Assembly (NCBI GenBank): GCA_963676845.2
Contig: CAXXKK010000030.1
Coordinates: 62,001-126,000, forward strand
Length of the DNA: 64,000 bases
From: G963662675 sp963676845
GTDB lineage: Bacteria; Bacteroidota; Bacteroidia; Bacteroidales; Prolixibacteraceae
Direction: 5' to 3'
Shown here: positions 54,726 through 62,878 of the stretch, piece by piece
Numbering within the stretch: the first letter of the stretch is position 1
How the letters are laid out: every line of letters starts with the position of its first letter
Made by a program: the position numbers and the translations under genes
The notes under the pieces: generated by a model
Told to the model about the DNA's origin: nothing
Databases searched by the model: none
The model's input: the letters and a program-made list of their open reading frames with translations, nothing else

Positions 54726-54995
54726 ATGGCAAAAGAATCCATGAAAGCCCGTGAGGTAAAAAGGGCTGCACTTGTTGAAAAATACGAAGAAAAAAGGGCA
54801 AGGCTTAAAGCAGAAGGTGACTATGTTGGCTTGCAAAAGCTTCCTAAAAATTCATCTAAGGTACGCTTACACAATCGTTGTAAATTAACCGGACGTCCAA
54901 AAGGATATATGCGCCAATTCGGTATTAGCAGGATTAACTTCCGCGAAATGGCTTCTAACGGTTTAATTCCAGGGGTTAAAAAAGCTAGTTGGTAA
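54726..54995 (+). CDS. rpsN: 30S ribosomal protein S14, zinc-independent form
   Basis: 89 residues, long C-minus type: it has no CxxC pairs of the zinc-ribbon form, and has LHNRCKLTGRPKGYMRQFGISRI. Consistent with the phylum and with the zinc-free L36 in the same operon. Confidence 0.97.
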   Translation: MAKESMKAREVKRAALVEKYEEKRARLKAEGDYVGLQKLPKNSSKVRLHNRCKLTGRPKGYMRQFGISRINFREMASNGLIPGVKKASW

Positions 54996-55015
54996 TCAAT
55001 TAATTGATAAAAGTA

Positions 55016-55423
55016 ATGAGTAAAATTACAGATCCAATAGCAGATTATCTAACACGCATAAGAAATGCACAAAGTGCAAAACATCGTGTAGTTGATATTC
55101 CTGCATCAAACATAAAAAAGGAAATGACCAAAATCTTAAAAGATAAAGGTTATATTCTGAATTTTAAATTCGAGGATGATGTAAATTATCAAGGTAATAT
55201 TAAAATTGCGTTGAAGTATCATCCTGAAACAAAAGTTCCAGCCATCAAATCAATGAAAAGGGTTAGTAAACCGGGTTTGAGGCAGTACTGCGATAGCGAG
55301 AACATTCCTCGCGTATTGAATGGACTTGGAGTAGCTATCTTATCTACTTCAAAGGGAGTTATTACTGACAAAGAAGCTAAAGAGCTAGGTGTTGGTGGTG
55401 AAGTATTGTGTTACGTTTATTAA
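55016..55423 (+). CDS. rpsH: 30S ribosomal protein S8
   Basis: 135 residues from ATG 55016 (MSKITDPIADYLTRIRNA); an upstream TTG at 55004 is unlikely. S8 C-terminal STSKGVITDKEAKELGVGGEVLCYVY is intact. Regulates the spc operon in Escherichia coli; not evident here. Confidence 0.97.
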   Translation: MSKITDPIADYLTRIRNAQSAKHRVVDIPASNIKKEMTKILKDKGYILNFKFEDDVNYQGNIKIALKYHPETKVPAIKSMKRVSKPGLRQYCDSENIPRVLNGLGVAILSTSKGVITDKEAKELGVGGEVLCYVY

Positions 55424-55439
55424 TTAAGGAGGAATATCA

Positions 55440-55997
55440 ATGTCAAGAATAGGTATATTACCAATTGCGATTCCAGCCGGAGTAACAATAGACGTTTCAA
55501 AAGAAAACCTGGTTACTGTTAAAGGGAAATTAGGTGAATTGACACAACAAGTAGCTCCTGAAATCGAAGTTGTAGTAGAGGACAATAATATTACAGTTAA
55601 AAGACCAACAGATCAGAAAAAGCATCGTGCTATGCACGGACTTTATCGTTCTTTGATCAACAACATGGTAGTTGGTGTTTCTGAAGGTTATGAAATAAAA
55701 CTAGAGCTTAATGGTGTTGGTTATCGTGCAGAAAACCAAGGACAATTATTAGATCTTGTTTTAGGTTATTCTCACCACACTTATCTTGAGCTTCCACAAG
55801 AAGTTAAAGTTGAAGCTGTGACTGATAAGAGAAGTAATCCAACAGTAACTTTGAAAAGTTGTGATAAACAACTTATTGGACAGGTAGCGGCAAAAATCCG
55901 TTCACTAAGAAAACCTGAACCATACAAAGGAAAAGGTGTGAAGTTCGAAGGTGAAGTAATACGTCGCAAAGCCGGTAAAACAGCAGCTAGTAGCTAA
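55440..55997 (+). CDS. rplF: 50S ribosomal protein L6
   Basis: 185 residues, two repeated domains. RIGILPIAIPAGVTIDV and the C-terminal RKPEPYKGKGVKFEGEVIRRKAGK are conserved. Confidence 0.98.
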   Translation: MSRIGILPIAIPAGVTIDVSKENLVTVKGKLGELTQQVAPEIEVVVEDNNITVKRPTDQKKHRAMHGLYRSLINNMVVGVSEGYEIKLELNGVGYRAENQGQLLDLVLGYSHHTYLELPQEVKVEAVTDKRSNPTVTLKSCDKQLIGQVAAKIRSLRKPEPYKGKGVKFEGEVIRRKAGKTAASS

Positions 55998-56015
55998 TAG
56001 TTAAAATTTAGAACC

Positions 56016-56372
56016 ATGGCTTTAACAAAACAAGAAAGAAGATATAGAATTAAAAAACGGATTCGTAAGATCGTATCCGGGACTGCAGAAAGACCACGTT
56101 TGTGTGTTTTTAGAAGCAACAAACAAATTTACGCTCAAGTGATCAATGATCTTGACGGAAAAACTTTGTTGTCAGTTTCTTCATTAGATAAAGAAATCAG
56201 TGCAGTTGAAGGAAATAAATCTGTAGTTGCTGCAACTGTTGGGAAAAAACTGGCAGAAAAGGCTCTAGCTGCAGGTGTTACAACTGTTTCTTTCGACCGT
56301 AACGGTTATTTGTATCACGGTAGAGTAAAACAATTAGCTGATGCTGCCCGCGAAGGTGGCCTTAAATTTTAA
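56016..56372 (+). CDS. rplR: 50S ribosomal protein L18
   Basis: 118 residues. 5S-rRNA binding. RIRKIVSGTAERPRLCVFRSNKQIYAQVI and FDRNGYLYHGRVKQLADAAREGGL are conserved. Confidence 0.97.
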   Translation: MALTKQERRYRIKKRIRKIVSGTAERPRLCVFRSNKQIYAQVINDLDGKTLLSVSSLDKEISAVEGNKSVVAATVGKKLAEKALAAGVTTVSFDRNGYLYHGRVKQLADAAREGGLKF

Positions 56373-56377
56373 TCATT

Positions 56378-56893
56378 ATGGCAGGAACTATAAAGAAAGT
56401 CAAAACAACAGATCTAGAACTTAAGGACAGGTTAGTTGCTATTAACCGTGTTACTAAAGTAACCAAAGGGGGTAGGACATTCAGTTTTTCAGCAATTGTT
56501 GTTGTAGGTAATGAAGATGGCATTGTAGGATGGGGACTTGGTAAAGCAAGTGAAGTTACTGCAGCCATTGCTAAGGGAGTTGATGCTGCTAAAAAGAATT
56601 TAGTTAAAATCCCTATTAATAAAGGAACTATTCCTCACGAGCAAACAGCAAGATTCGGTGGAGCAGATGTTTTCTTGAAACCTGCTTCTCACGGTACCGG
56701 TGTAAAAGCTGGGGGTGCGATGCGTGCTGTATTGGAAAGTGTAGGAGTGCATGATATCCTTGCAAAATCTAAAGGATCATCAAACCCACACAACCTTGTG
56801 AAAGCTACTTTTAATGCATTACTTGAGATGAGGGATGCTTACACTGTTGCTCAGCAAAGAGGTGTTTCATTAGAAAAAGTTTATAAAGGATAA
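56378..56893 (+). CDS. rpsE: 30S ribosomal protein S5
   Basis: 171 residues. Double-stranded-RNA-binding N-terminal fold; the VTKGGRTFSFSAIVVVGNEDGIVGWGLGKA and KPASHGTGVKAGGAMRAVLE blocks are conserved. Confidence 0.98.
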   Translation: MAGTIKKVKTTDLELKDRLVAINRVTKVTKGGRTFSFSAIVVVGNEDGIVGWGLGKASEVTAAIAKGVDAAKKNLVKIPINKGTIPHEQTARFGGADVFLKPASHGTGVKAGGAMRAVLESVGVHDILAKSKGSSNPHNLVKATFNALLEMRDAYTVAQQRGVSLEKVYKG

Positions 56894-56899
56894 GGAACT

Positions 56900-57079
56900 A
56901 TGTCTAAAGTAAAAATTACACAAATTAAAAGTCAGATTGGTTCCAGTAAAAAGCAAAAAGCTACTATTGAAGCTTTAGGAATCAAGAAAATGAACCACAG
57001 TGTAGAGCTTGAAAACACACCTCAAATTGCTGGTATGGTAGAAAAAGTAAAACACTTGGTAAAAGTTGAAGAAATTTAA
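56900..57079 (+). CDS. rpmD: 50S ribosomal protein L30
   Basis: 59 residues from ATG 56900: MSKVKITQIKSQIGSSKKQK..., with EALGIKKMNHSVELENTPQIAGMVEKV, matching the L30 fold. Lies in its normal place between rpsE and rplO, 6 and 20 bases from its neighbours. Confidence 0.95.
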   Translation: MSKVKITQIKSQIGSSKKQKATIEALGIKKMNHSVELENTPQIAGMVEKVKHLVKVEEI

Positions 57080-57099
57080 ATCAGTTAAGATTTCAAATT

Positions 57100-57546
57100 A
57101 TGGAATTAAATAATCTTAAACCTGCAGCAGGATCCATTAAAAAAGATAAACGCATTGGTCGTGGACAAGGATCAGGACGAGGAGGTACATCAACAAGAGG
57201 ACACAAAGGTGCTAAATCCAGATCAGGATATAGTCGTACTCGTGGATTCGAAGGTGGACAAATGCCTCTACAACGCGTTGTACCTAAATTTGGATTCAAA
57301 AATATAAACAGGGTAGAATATAAAGCCATCAATTTAAGTACTGTTCAAGCATTAGCTGAAGAAAAGAAAGTTTCAGTTATTGACTTTAACATGTTTGTTG
57401 ATGCCGGTTTGGTTTCAAAAAAAGACCGGGTGAAAATTTTGGGAAATGGAGAACTTTCTCTAAAATTGGATGTAAAAGCTCATGCATTTTCTAAAAGCGC
57501 CAAAGAAGCCATCGAAAAATTAGAAGGAACCACTGAAACACTCTAA
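57100..57546 (+). CDS. rplO: 50S ribosomal protein L15
   Basis: 148 residues. Gly/Arg-rich N-terminus GRGQGSGRGGTSTRGHKGAKSR and FEGGQMPLQRVVPKFGF are conserved. Five bases before secY. Confidence 0.97.
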   Translation: MELNNLKPAAGSIKKDKRIGRGQGSGRGGTSTRGHKGAKSRSGYSRTRGFEGGQMPLQRVVPKFGFKNINRVEYKAINLSTVQALAEEKKVSVIDFNMFVDAGLVSKKDRVKILGNGELSLKLDVKAHAFSKSAKEAIEKLEGTTETL

Positions 57547-57551
57547 ACCTA

Positions 57552-58886
57552 ATGAAAAAATTTATCGAAACCCTAAAGAATATTTATAAGATTGAAGACT
57601 TGAGATCTCGCTTAGCGGTAACTTTATTTCTTCTTTTAATTTATAGATTAGGATCGTTTGTTGCACTACCGGGAATTGACCCAGCACAACTGGGACAGTT
57701 AGAAAGTCAAACCTCAGAAGGGTTGCTGGGGCTATTAGACATGTTTTCGGGAGGAGCATTCTCAAACGCATCTATCTTTGCTTTAGGGATTATGCCTTAC
57801 ATTTCTGCTTCTATTGTTATTCAGTTGATGGGAATAGCCGTCCCTTATTTTCAACGTTTACAAAAAGAAGGGGAATCGGGAAGAAGAAAGATCAATCAGA
57901 TAACTCGTTATTTGACTGTAATCATTCTACTTTTCCAGGCACCTGCGTATCTATCTAACCTGCATTTGCAATTACCAGATGCAGCCTTTGCAGTTAGCGG
58001 CTGGAAGTTTAATGTGACATCAACAATCATATTAACTGCGGGCTCCATGTTTATTATGTGGTTAGGTGAACGTATAACCGATAAAGGTATAGGTAACGGT
58101 ATTTCAATTATTATCATGATTGGAATTATTGCCAGACTTCCTTATGCTGTTTCAGCAGAGTTTATTTCTCGTATTGAGGAAGGCGGAGGTTTGGTATTCT
58201 TCCTGATTGAGTTTGTTATCCTTTACGTGGTATTTATGGGAAGTATATTGTTAGTTCAAGGTACTCGTAAAATCCCAGTACAGTATGCTAAAAGAATTGT
58301 TGGAAACAAACAATATGGAGGTGTACGTCAATATATTCCACTAAAGGTTAATGCTGCCGGGGTAATGCCTATAATTTTTGCTCAGGCTATCATGTTTGTT
58401 CCTAGTGCCCTTGCGAATTTTGCCAATTCTGAAAGTTTAACAGGCTTTGCTTCTGCAATGTCAAACATTACAGGTTTTTGGTATAATTTCTCTCAGTTCG
58501 TATTAGTTGTATTGTTTACGTATTTTTATACTGCAATTACAGTTAATCCGGTGCAAATGGCAGAAGATATGAAGAAAAATGGTGGTTTTATTCCAGGTGT
58601 TAAGCCAGGGAAAAAGACTGTCGAGTTTCTTGATACAGTAATGTCCCGAATTACTTTACCTGGATCAATATTCTTAGGTATTGTAACGATATTACCAGCT
58701 TTTGCAATGATGGTAGGAATCAATACTCAGTTTGCCTATTTCTTTGGTGGAACTTCTTTATTGATTCTTGTTGGTGTTGTTTTAGACACCTTACAACAAA
58801 TTGAGAGTCACTTGTTAATGCGTCATTATGACGGATTAATGAAATCTGGTCGTGTTAAAGGACGCGCCGGAGGGGCAATGTATTAA
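57552..58886 (+). CDS. secY: Preprotein translocase subunit SecY
   Basis: 444 residues with ten membrane segments. MPYISASIVIQLM (plug region side), QGTRKIPVQYAKRIVG, NAAGVMPIIFAQAI and NPVQMAEDMKKNGGFIPGVKPG are standard. Core of the SecYEG channel. The map gene that usually follows in this phylum is absent. Confidence 0.98.
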   Translation: MKKFIETLKNIYKIEDLRSRLAVTLFLLLIYRLGSFVALPGIDPAQLGQLESQTSEGLLGLLDMFSGGAFSNASIFALGIMPYISASIVIQLMGIAVPYFQRLQKEGESGRRKINQITRYLTVIILLFQAPAYLSNLHLQLPDAAFAVSGWKFNVTSTIILTAGSMFIMWLGERITDKGIGNGISIIIMIGIIARLPYAVSAEFISRIEEGGGLVFFLIEFVILYVVFMGSILLVQGTRKIPVQYAKRIVGNKQYGGVRQYIPLKVNAAGVMPIIFAQAIMFVPSALANFANSESLTGFASAMSNITGFWYNFSQFVLVVLFTYFYTAITVNPVQMAEDMKKNGGFIPGVKPGKKTVEFLDTVMSRITLPGSIFLGIVTILPAFAMMVGINTQFAYFFGGTSLLILVGVVLDTLQQIESHLLMRHYDGLMKSGRVKGRAGGAMY

Positions 58887-58941
58887 ACTTTAAAATAAAA
58901 TATCTGTTCATCAGATTAACTATTTAAAAGAATAAAAAGAT

Positions 58942-59163
58942 ATGGCAAAACAGCCTTCTATAGAACAAGACGGAACAATAATTGAAGCTTTATCAAATGC
59001 TATGTTCAGGGTAGAACTTGAAAATGGTCATGTGATAACGGCACATATCTCTGGTAAAATGCGTATGCATTATATCAAAATTCTTCCGGGAGATAAAGTC
59101 AAAGTAGAAATGTCTCCTTATGACTTAACTAAAGGAAGGATTACTTTTAGATATAAAAATTAA
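58942..59163 (+). CDS. infA: Translation initiation factor IF-1
   Basis: 73 residues, one S1-type OB domain (IEALSNAMFRVELENGHVITAHISGKMRMHYIKILPGDKVKVEMSPYDLTKGRI). Directly follows secY (55-base gap), no map between. Confidence 0.97.
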   Translation: MAKQPSIEQDGTIIEALSNAMFRVELENGHVITAHISGKMRMHYIKILPGDKVKVEMSPYDLTKGRITFRYKN

Positions 59164-59174
59164 AGCACATAATA

Positions 59175-59291
59175 ATGAAAGTAAGAGTATCCATTAAAAA
59201 ACGCAGTGCCGACTGCAAAATCGTTCGCAGAAAAGGCCGTTTGTACGTGATCAATAAAAAGAATCCTAAGTTCAAACAGCGTCAAGGATAA
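59175..59291 (+). CDS. rpmJ: 50S ribosomal protein L36, zinc-free form
   Basis: 38 residues: starts MKVRVSIKKRSADCK and ends PKFKQRQG. Of the Zn ligands of the C-plus type only Cys14 remains; Cys11 is Ser, Cys27 is Asn and the His is absent, so it cannot bind zinc. In its usual place between infA and rpsM. Confidence 0.95.
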   Translation: MKVRVSIKKRSADCKIVRRKGRLYVINKKNPKFKQRQG

Positions 59292-59318
59292 TTAATTAAC
59301 TTTGTAAATATTTTTTTT

Positions 59319-59696
59319 ATGGCTCGTATAGTTGGAGTTGATATTCCTGATAATAAAAGAGGTGAAGTTGCATTGACTTATGTATATGGCATTGGCCGTA
59401 GTCGTGCACGTCACATCCTAGATGAAGCTGGTGTTGATTGTGAAATGAAAGTTCAAGACTGGAATGATGACCAGTTTGCTGCTGTTCGTCGAGTAATCAG
59501 CGATAATTTTAAAGTAGAAGGTGAACTTCGCTCTGAATACCAGTTGAGCATTAAACGATTGATGGACATTGGTTGCTACCGTGGTATCCGTCACCGTATT
59601 GGTCTTCCTGTTCGTGGACAAAGCACAAAAAACAATGCACGTACACGTAAAGGAAAGAAGAAAACTGTAGCTAATAAGAAAAAAGCCACTAAATAA
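59319..59696 (+). CDS. rpsM: 30S ribosomal protein S13
   Basis: 125 residues. MARIVGVDIPDNKRGEVALTYVYGIG and RGIRHRIGLPVRGQSTKNNARTRKG are conserved, with a Lys-rich tail. Confidence 0.98.
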   Translation: MARIVGVDIPDNKRGEVALTYVYGIGRSRARHILDEAGVDCEMKVQDWNDDQFAAVRRVISDNFKVEGELRSEYQLSIKRLMDIGCYRGIRHRIGLPVRGQSTKNNARTRKGKKKTVANKKKATK

Positions 59697-59710
59697 TTGA
59701 TAATTAAGTT

Positions 59711-60100
59711 ATGGCAAAAAAATCTGGAACTTCTAGAAAAAGAGTTGTAAACGTAGAAGCTACTGGTCAAGCGCATATACATTCTTCATTCAATAACATT
59801 ATCATCTCATTGACTAACAATAACGGAGAAGTTATTTCTTGGTCTTCAGCTGGTAAAAAAGGATTCCGTGGATCTAAGAAGAATACTCCTTATGCTGCAC
59901 AGGTGGCTGCCGAGGAATGTGGTAAAACTGCATACGACCTTGGTTTAAGAAAAGTAAAAGTTTACGTAAAAGGTCCTGGTAACGGACGTGAATCTGCTAT
60001 TAGAGCTATTAACAGCGTTGGAATACAGGTTAATGAAATTGTAGACGTAACTCCACTACCACACAATGGATGTCGTCCATCAAAAAGAAGACGTGTTTAA
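59711..60100 (+). CDS. rpsK: 30S ribosomal protein S11
   Basis: 129 residues. AHIHSSFNNIIISLTNNNGEVISWSSAGKKGFRGSKK-type block and the C-terminal PHNGCRPSKRRRV are conserved. Confidence 0.98.
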   Translation: MAKKSGTSRKRVVNVEATGQAHIHSSFNNIIISLTNNNGEVISWSSAGKKGFRGSKKNTPYAAQVAAEECGKTAYDLGLRKVKVYVKGPGNGRESAIRAINSVGIQVNEIVDVTPLPHNGCRPSKRRRV

Positions 60101-60121
60101 TCTTACAAAACTGATAGTATA

Positions 60122-60730
60122 ATGGCAAGATATAGAGGACCAAAATCAAAAATTGCAAGAAAATTTGGTGAACCAATTTTCGGACCCGATAAAGTACTTG
60201 AAAAGAAAAATTACCCACCAGGGTTTCACGGGATGGCTAGCCGCAGACGTAAAAAGTCTGAATTCGGTTTGCAATTAAAAGAGAAACAAAAAGCAAAATA
60301 CACTTATGGTGTGCTTGAAAAACAATTCTCAAACTTGTTTAAAAAAGCAACATCGAAAAAGGGTATTACTGGTGAGATTCTTTTACAATTGTTAGAATCA
60401 AGATTGGACAATGTAGTTTACCGTTTAGGATTAGCCCGCACAAGAGCTGCTGCTCGTCAGTTGGTTACTCACAAACATATTTTGGTAAATGGTGAGATTG
60501 TTAATATCCCATCTTACCAGCTTCGTCCAGGTGATATTATTGGGGTTCGCGAGAAATCAAAATCTCTTGAAGTTATCACTGAGTCATTAACCTCTCATCG
60601 CTATAACAATTATGCATGGTTAGAGTGGGATGGCTCACAAATGACAGGTAAATTCTTAAATCGTCCAGAACGTGAAGAAATACCTGAAAATATAAAAGAG
60701 CAACTAATCGTAGAGTTGTATTCTAAATAA
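60122..60730 (+). CDS. rpsD: 30S ribosomal protein S4
   Basis: 202 residues. S4 RNA-binding domain LESRLDNVVYRLGLARTRAAARQLVTHKHILVNG near 90-125. One rpsD copy in its alpha-operon place. The N-terminus lacks the CxxC zinc cluster of some paralogues. Confidence 0.98.
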   Translation: MARYRGPKSKIARKFGEPIFGPDKVLEKKNYPPGFHGMASRRRKKSEFGLQLKEKQKAKYTYGVLEKQFSNLFKKATSKKGITGEILLQLLESRLDNVVYRLGLARTRAAARQLVTHKHILVNGEIVNIPSYQLRPGDIIGVREKSKSLEVITESLTSHRYNNYAWLEWDGSQMTGKFLNRPEREEIPENIKEQLIVELYSK

Positions 60731-60749
60731 TAAATTACTCAGTATTATT

Positions 60750-61742
60750 ATGGCAATATTAGCGTTCCAAAAACCTGACAAAGTTATAATGGTTGAATCA
60801 ACCGACAAATTCGGAAAATTCGAATTTCGTCCGTTAGAACCCGGATATGGTATTACAATTGGTAATGCCTTGCGCCGAATCCTATTATCATCTTTGGAGG
60901 GCTATGCAATCACTACTGTTAAAATCGAAGGCGTAGATCACGAGTTTGCAACAATTAAAGGTGTAATGGAAGATGTAACTGAAATCATCCTTAACCTGAA
61001 ACAAATTCGTTTTAAGAAAGAAGTCGAAGATGTTGACAGTGAAAAAGTTTCGATTACAATAACCGGACAGGAAAATTTTACGGCTGGTGACATTAATAAT
61101 TTTATGACTGGATTCCGGGTGTTAAATCCTGAATTGGTTATATGCCGCATGGAAGCTGACGTGAAATTGCAGGTGGAAATCACCATCAATAAAGGTCGCG
61201 GTTATGTACCTGGAGCTGAAAATAAGCCGGTAGATGCTGAGTTTGGGTTAATTCCGATTGATTCAATTTATACTCCAATTACTAATGTAAAGTATGCTGT
61301 AGAGAATTATCGTGTTGAGCAAAAAACTGACTACGAAAAATTAATTCTTGAAATCAATACTGATGGATCAATTCATCCAAAAGACGCTTTAAAAGAAGCT
61401 GCTAAAATTCTTATTTATCACTTCATGCTATTCTCTGATGAAAAAATTACATTGGATTCAGATGAGAAATTTGCAAACGAAGAGTTTGATGAAGAAGTAT
61501 TGCACATGCGCCAGCTTCTGAAAACGAAATTGGTTGACATGGATTTATCAGTGCGTGCATTAAACTGTCTGAAAGCTGCCGATGTTGAAACATTAGGTGA
61601 GTTGGTTACATATAACCGCAATGACCTTTTGAAATTCAGAAACTTTGGTAAAAAATCGCTGACAGAATTGGACGACTTGCTAAATGCAATGAATCTTACA
61701 TTCGGAATGGATATTAGTAAGTATAAACTAGACAAGGAATAG
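60750..61742 (+). CDS. rpoA: RNA polymerase alpha subunit
   Basis: 330 residues. N-terminal dimer domain (FRPLEPGYGITIGNALRRILLSSLEG) and C-terminal domain (ALNCLKAADVETLGELVTYNRNDLLKFRNFGKKSLTEL) which contacts activators and UP elements. Between rpsD and rplQ as usual. Confidence 0.98.
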   Translation: MAILAFQKPDKVIMVESTDKFGKFEFRPLEPGYGITIGNALRRILLSSLEGYAITTVKIEGVDHEFATIKGVMEDVTEIILNLKQIRFKKEVEDVDSEKVSITITGQENFTAGDINNFMTGFRVLNPELVICRMEADVKLQVEITINKGRGYVPGAENKPVDAEFGLIPIDSIYTPITNVKYAVENYRVEQKTDYEKLILEINTDGSIHPKDALKEAAKILIYHFMLFSDEKITLDSDEKFANEEFDEEVLHMRQLLKTKLVDMDLSVRALNCLKAADVETLGELVTYNRNDLLKFRNFGKKSLTELDDLLNAMNLTFGMDISKYKLDKE

Positions 61743-61748
61743 GCAGAA

Positions 61749-62306
61749 ATGAGACATAATAAAAAATTCAACCATCTGGGAAGAACAAGTGCTCATCGTA
61801 AAGCGATGCTTGCCAACATGGCGAATTCTTTGATCCTTCATAAAAGAATTACAACAACTACAGCCAAGGCAAAAGCACTAAAGATGTATGTTGAGCCGCT
61901 TATTACAAAAGCAAAGGATGATACAACACACTCACGTCGTACCGTTTTTAGTTATTTGAAAAGCAAAACTGCTGTTTCTGAATTATTCAGAGAAGTAGCA
62001 GATAAAGTCGGTGAACGTCCGGGAGGATATACTCGTATCCTAAAAACAGGATCACGTTTAGGAGATAATGCTGAAATGTGTATTATTGAATTAGTTGATT
62101 TCAATGAAAATATGCTATCTGCAAAAGAACCTAAAAAATCTAAATCTCGTCGTTCTCGTCGTGGTGGTGCTAAAAAAACTGAAGCAGCTGCTCCTGAAGC
62201 TCCTGTTAAGGAAGAAGTTGTTGCTGAGGAACCAAAAGCAGAAGCTCCTAAAACAGAAGTTAAAGAAGAGCCTAAAGCTGAAGGTGAAGAACCAAAAGCA
62301 GAATAA
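61749..62306 (+). CDS. rplQ: 50S ribosomal protein L17 with acidic C-terminal extension
   Basis: 185 residues. The L17 core (RHNKKFNHLGRTSAHRKAMLANM ... YTRILKTGSRLGDNAEMCIIELVD) ends near 120, as in other bacteria; about 65 more residues form a basic patch (KSKSRRSRRGGAKK) followed by an Ala/Pro/Glu/Lys-rich tail with EEPKAE-like repeats. Extended L17 is seen in Bacteroidota. Last gene of the super-operon, followed by a terminator. Confidence 0.97.
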   Translation: MRHNKKFNHLGRTSAHRKAMLANMANSLILHKRITTTTAKAKALKMYVEPLITKAKDDTTHSRRTVFSYLKSKTAVSELFREVADKVGERPGGYTRILKTGSRLGDNAEMCIIELVDFNENMLSAKEPKKSKSRRSRRGGAKKTEAAAPEAPVKEEVVAEEPKAEAPKTEVKEEPKAEGEEPKAE

Positions 62307-62327
62307 CGAAAAAGTTCTAAAGATAGG

Positions 62328-62356
62328 AAGCTGGCCTGAAAGGGTCAGCTTTTTTT
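62328..62356 (+). terminator. Intrinsic terminator of the ribosomal super-operon
   Basis: AAGCTGGCC pairs with GGTCAGCTT (one G-U) around TGAAAG, followed by T7, 21 bases after the rplQ stop. Confidence 0.85.
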
Positions 62357-62360
62357 AGCT

Positions 62361-62756
62361 TTAAACAGCAGAAGGAGTATTTATAGTTTTACCTTTCTCG
62401 AAAGATTTAACTATTTTGATAAAGTTGCTGGAATCAACAGGTTTAATGAGAAATTGATCTGCACCTTTTGCCAGACATCGTTTCTTGTCGTTTTCTATTT
62501 GACTTGTCGAGTAAATTAGGATAGGGGTATTGTCTCCAAGCTTGTTCTCATATTGACGAATTTGATAAGTCACTTCTGCTCCATCTAAACCTGGTGGCAT
62601 CCATAAATCTAAAATAATTAGATCATAGTTGGATGAGTAGACTTTATTTAAAGCTTCTAACCCATCGTTAGCAGTCTCTACATCATATAATTTACTTAAG
62701 ACTCGCTCAACGAACCTTAAGTTTAGAGGGTTATCATCAGCAACAAGTATCTTCAA
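62361..62756 (-). CDS. Stand-alone response-regulator receiver protein (CheY-like)
   Basis: 131 residues, a single receiver domain. Acidic pocket Asp7/Asp8, phosphoacceptor Asp50 (LIILDLWMPPG) and the conserved Lys in LIKPVD near 107. No output domain; no kinase adjacent. It probably works in a phosphorelay or by protein contact. Convergent with the ribosomal operon. Confidence 0.9.
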   Translation of the reverse strand: MKILVADDNPLNLRFVERVLSKLYDVETANDGLEALNKVYSSNYDLIILDLWMPPGLDGAEVTYQIRQYENKLGDNTPILIYSTSQIENDKKRCLAKGADQFLIKPVDSSNFIKIVKSFEKGKTINTPSAV

Positions 62757-62878
62757 AACAATTCTTTTATGTAATGTAAAGGTACTTTAATCTCTAAATA
62801 ATTAATTTAATTTTGATAAGTCGAAATAGACGTTGGATAGTTTGTATTTGATTAATAAGAATAATATATTTTGATAAT

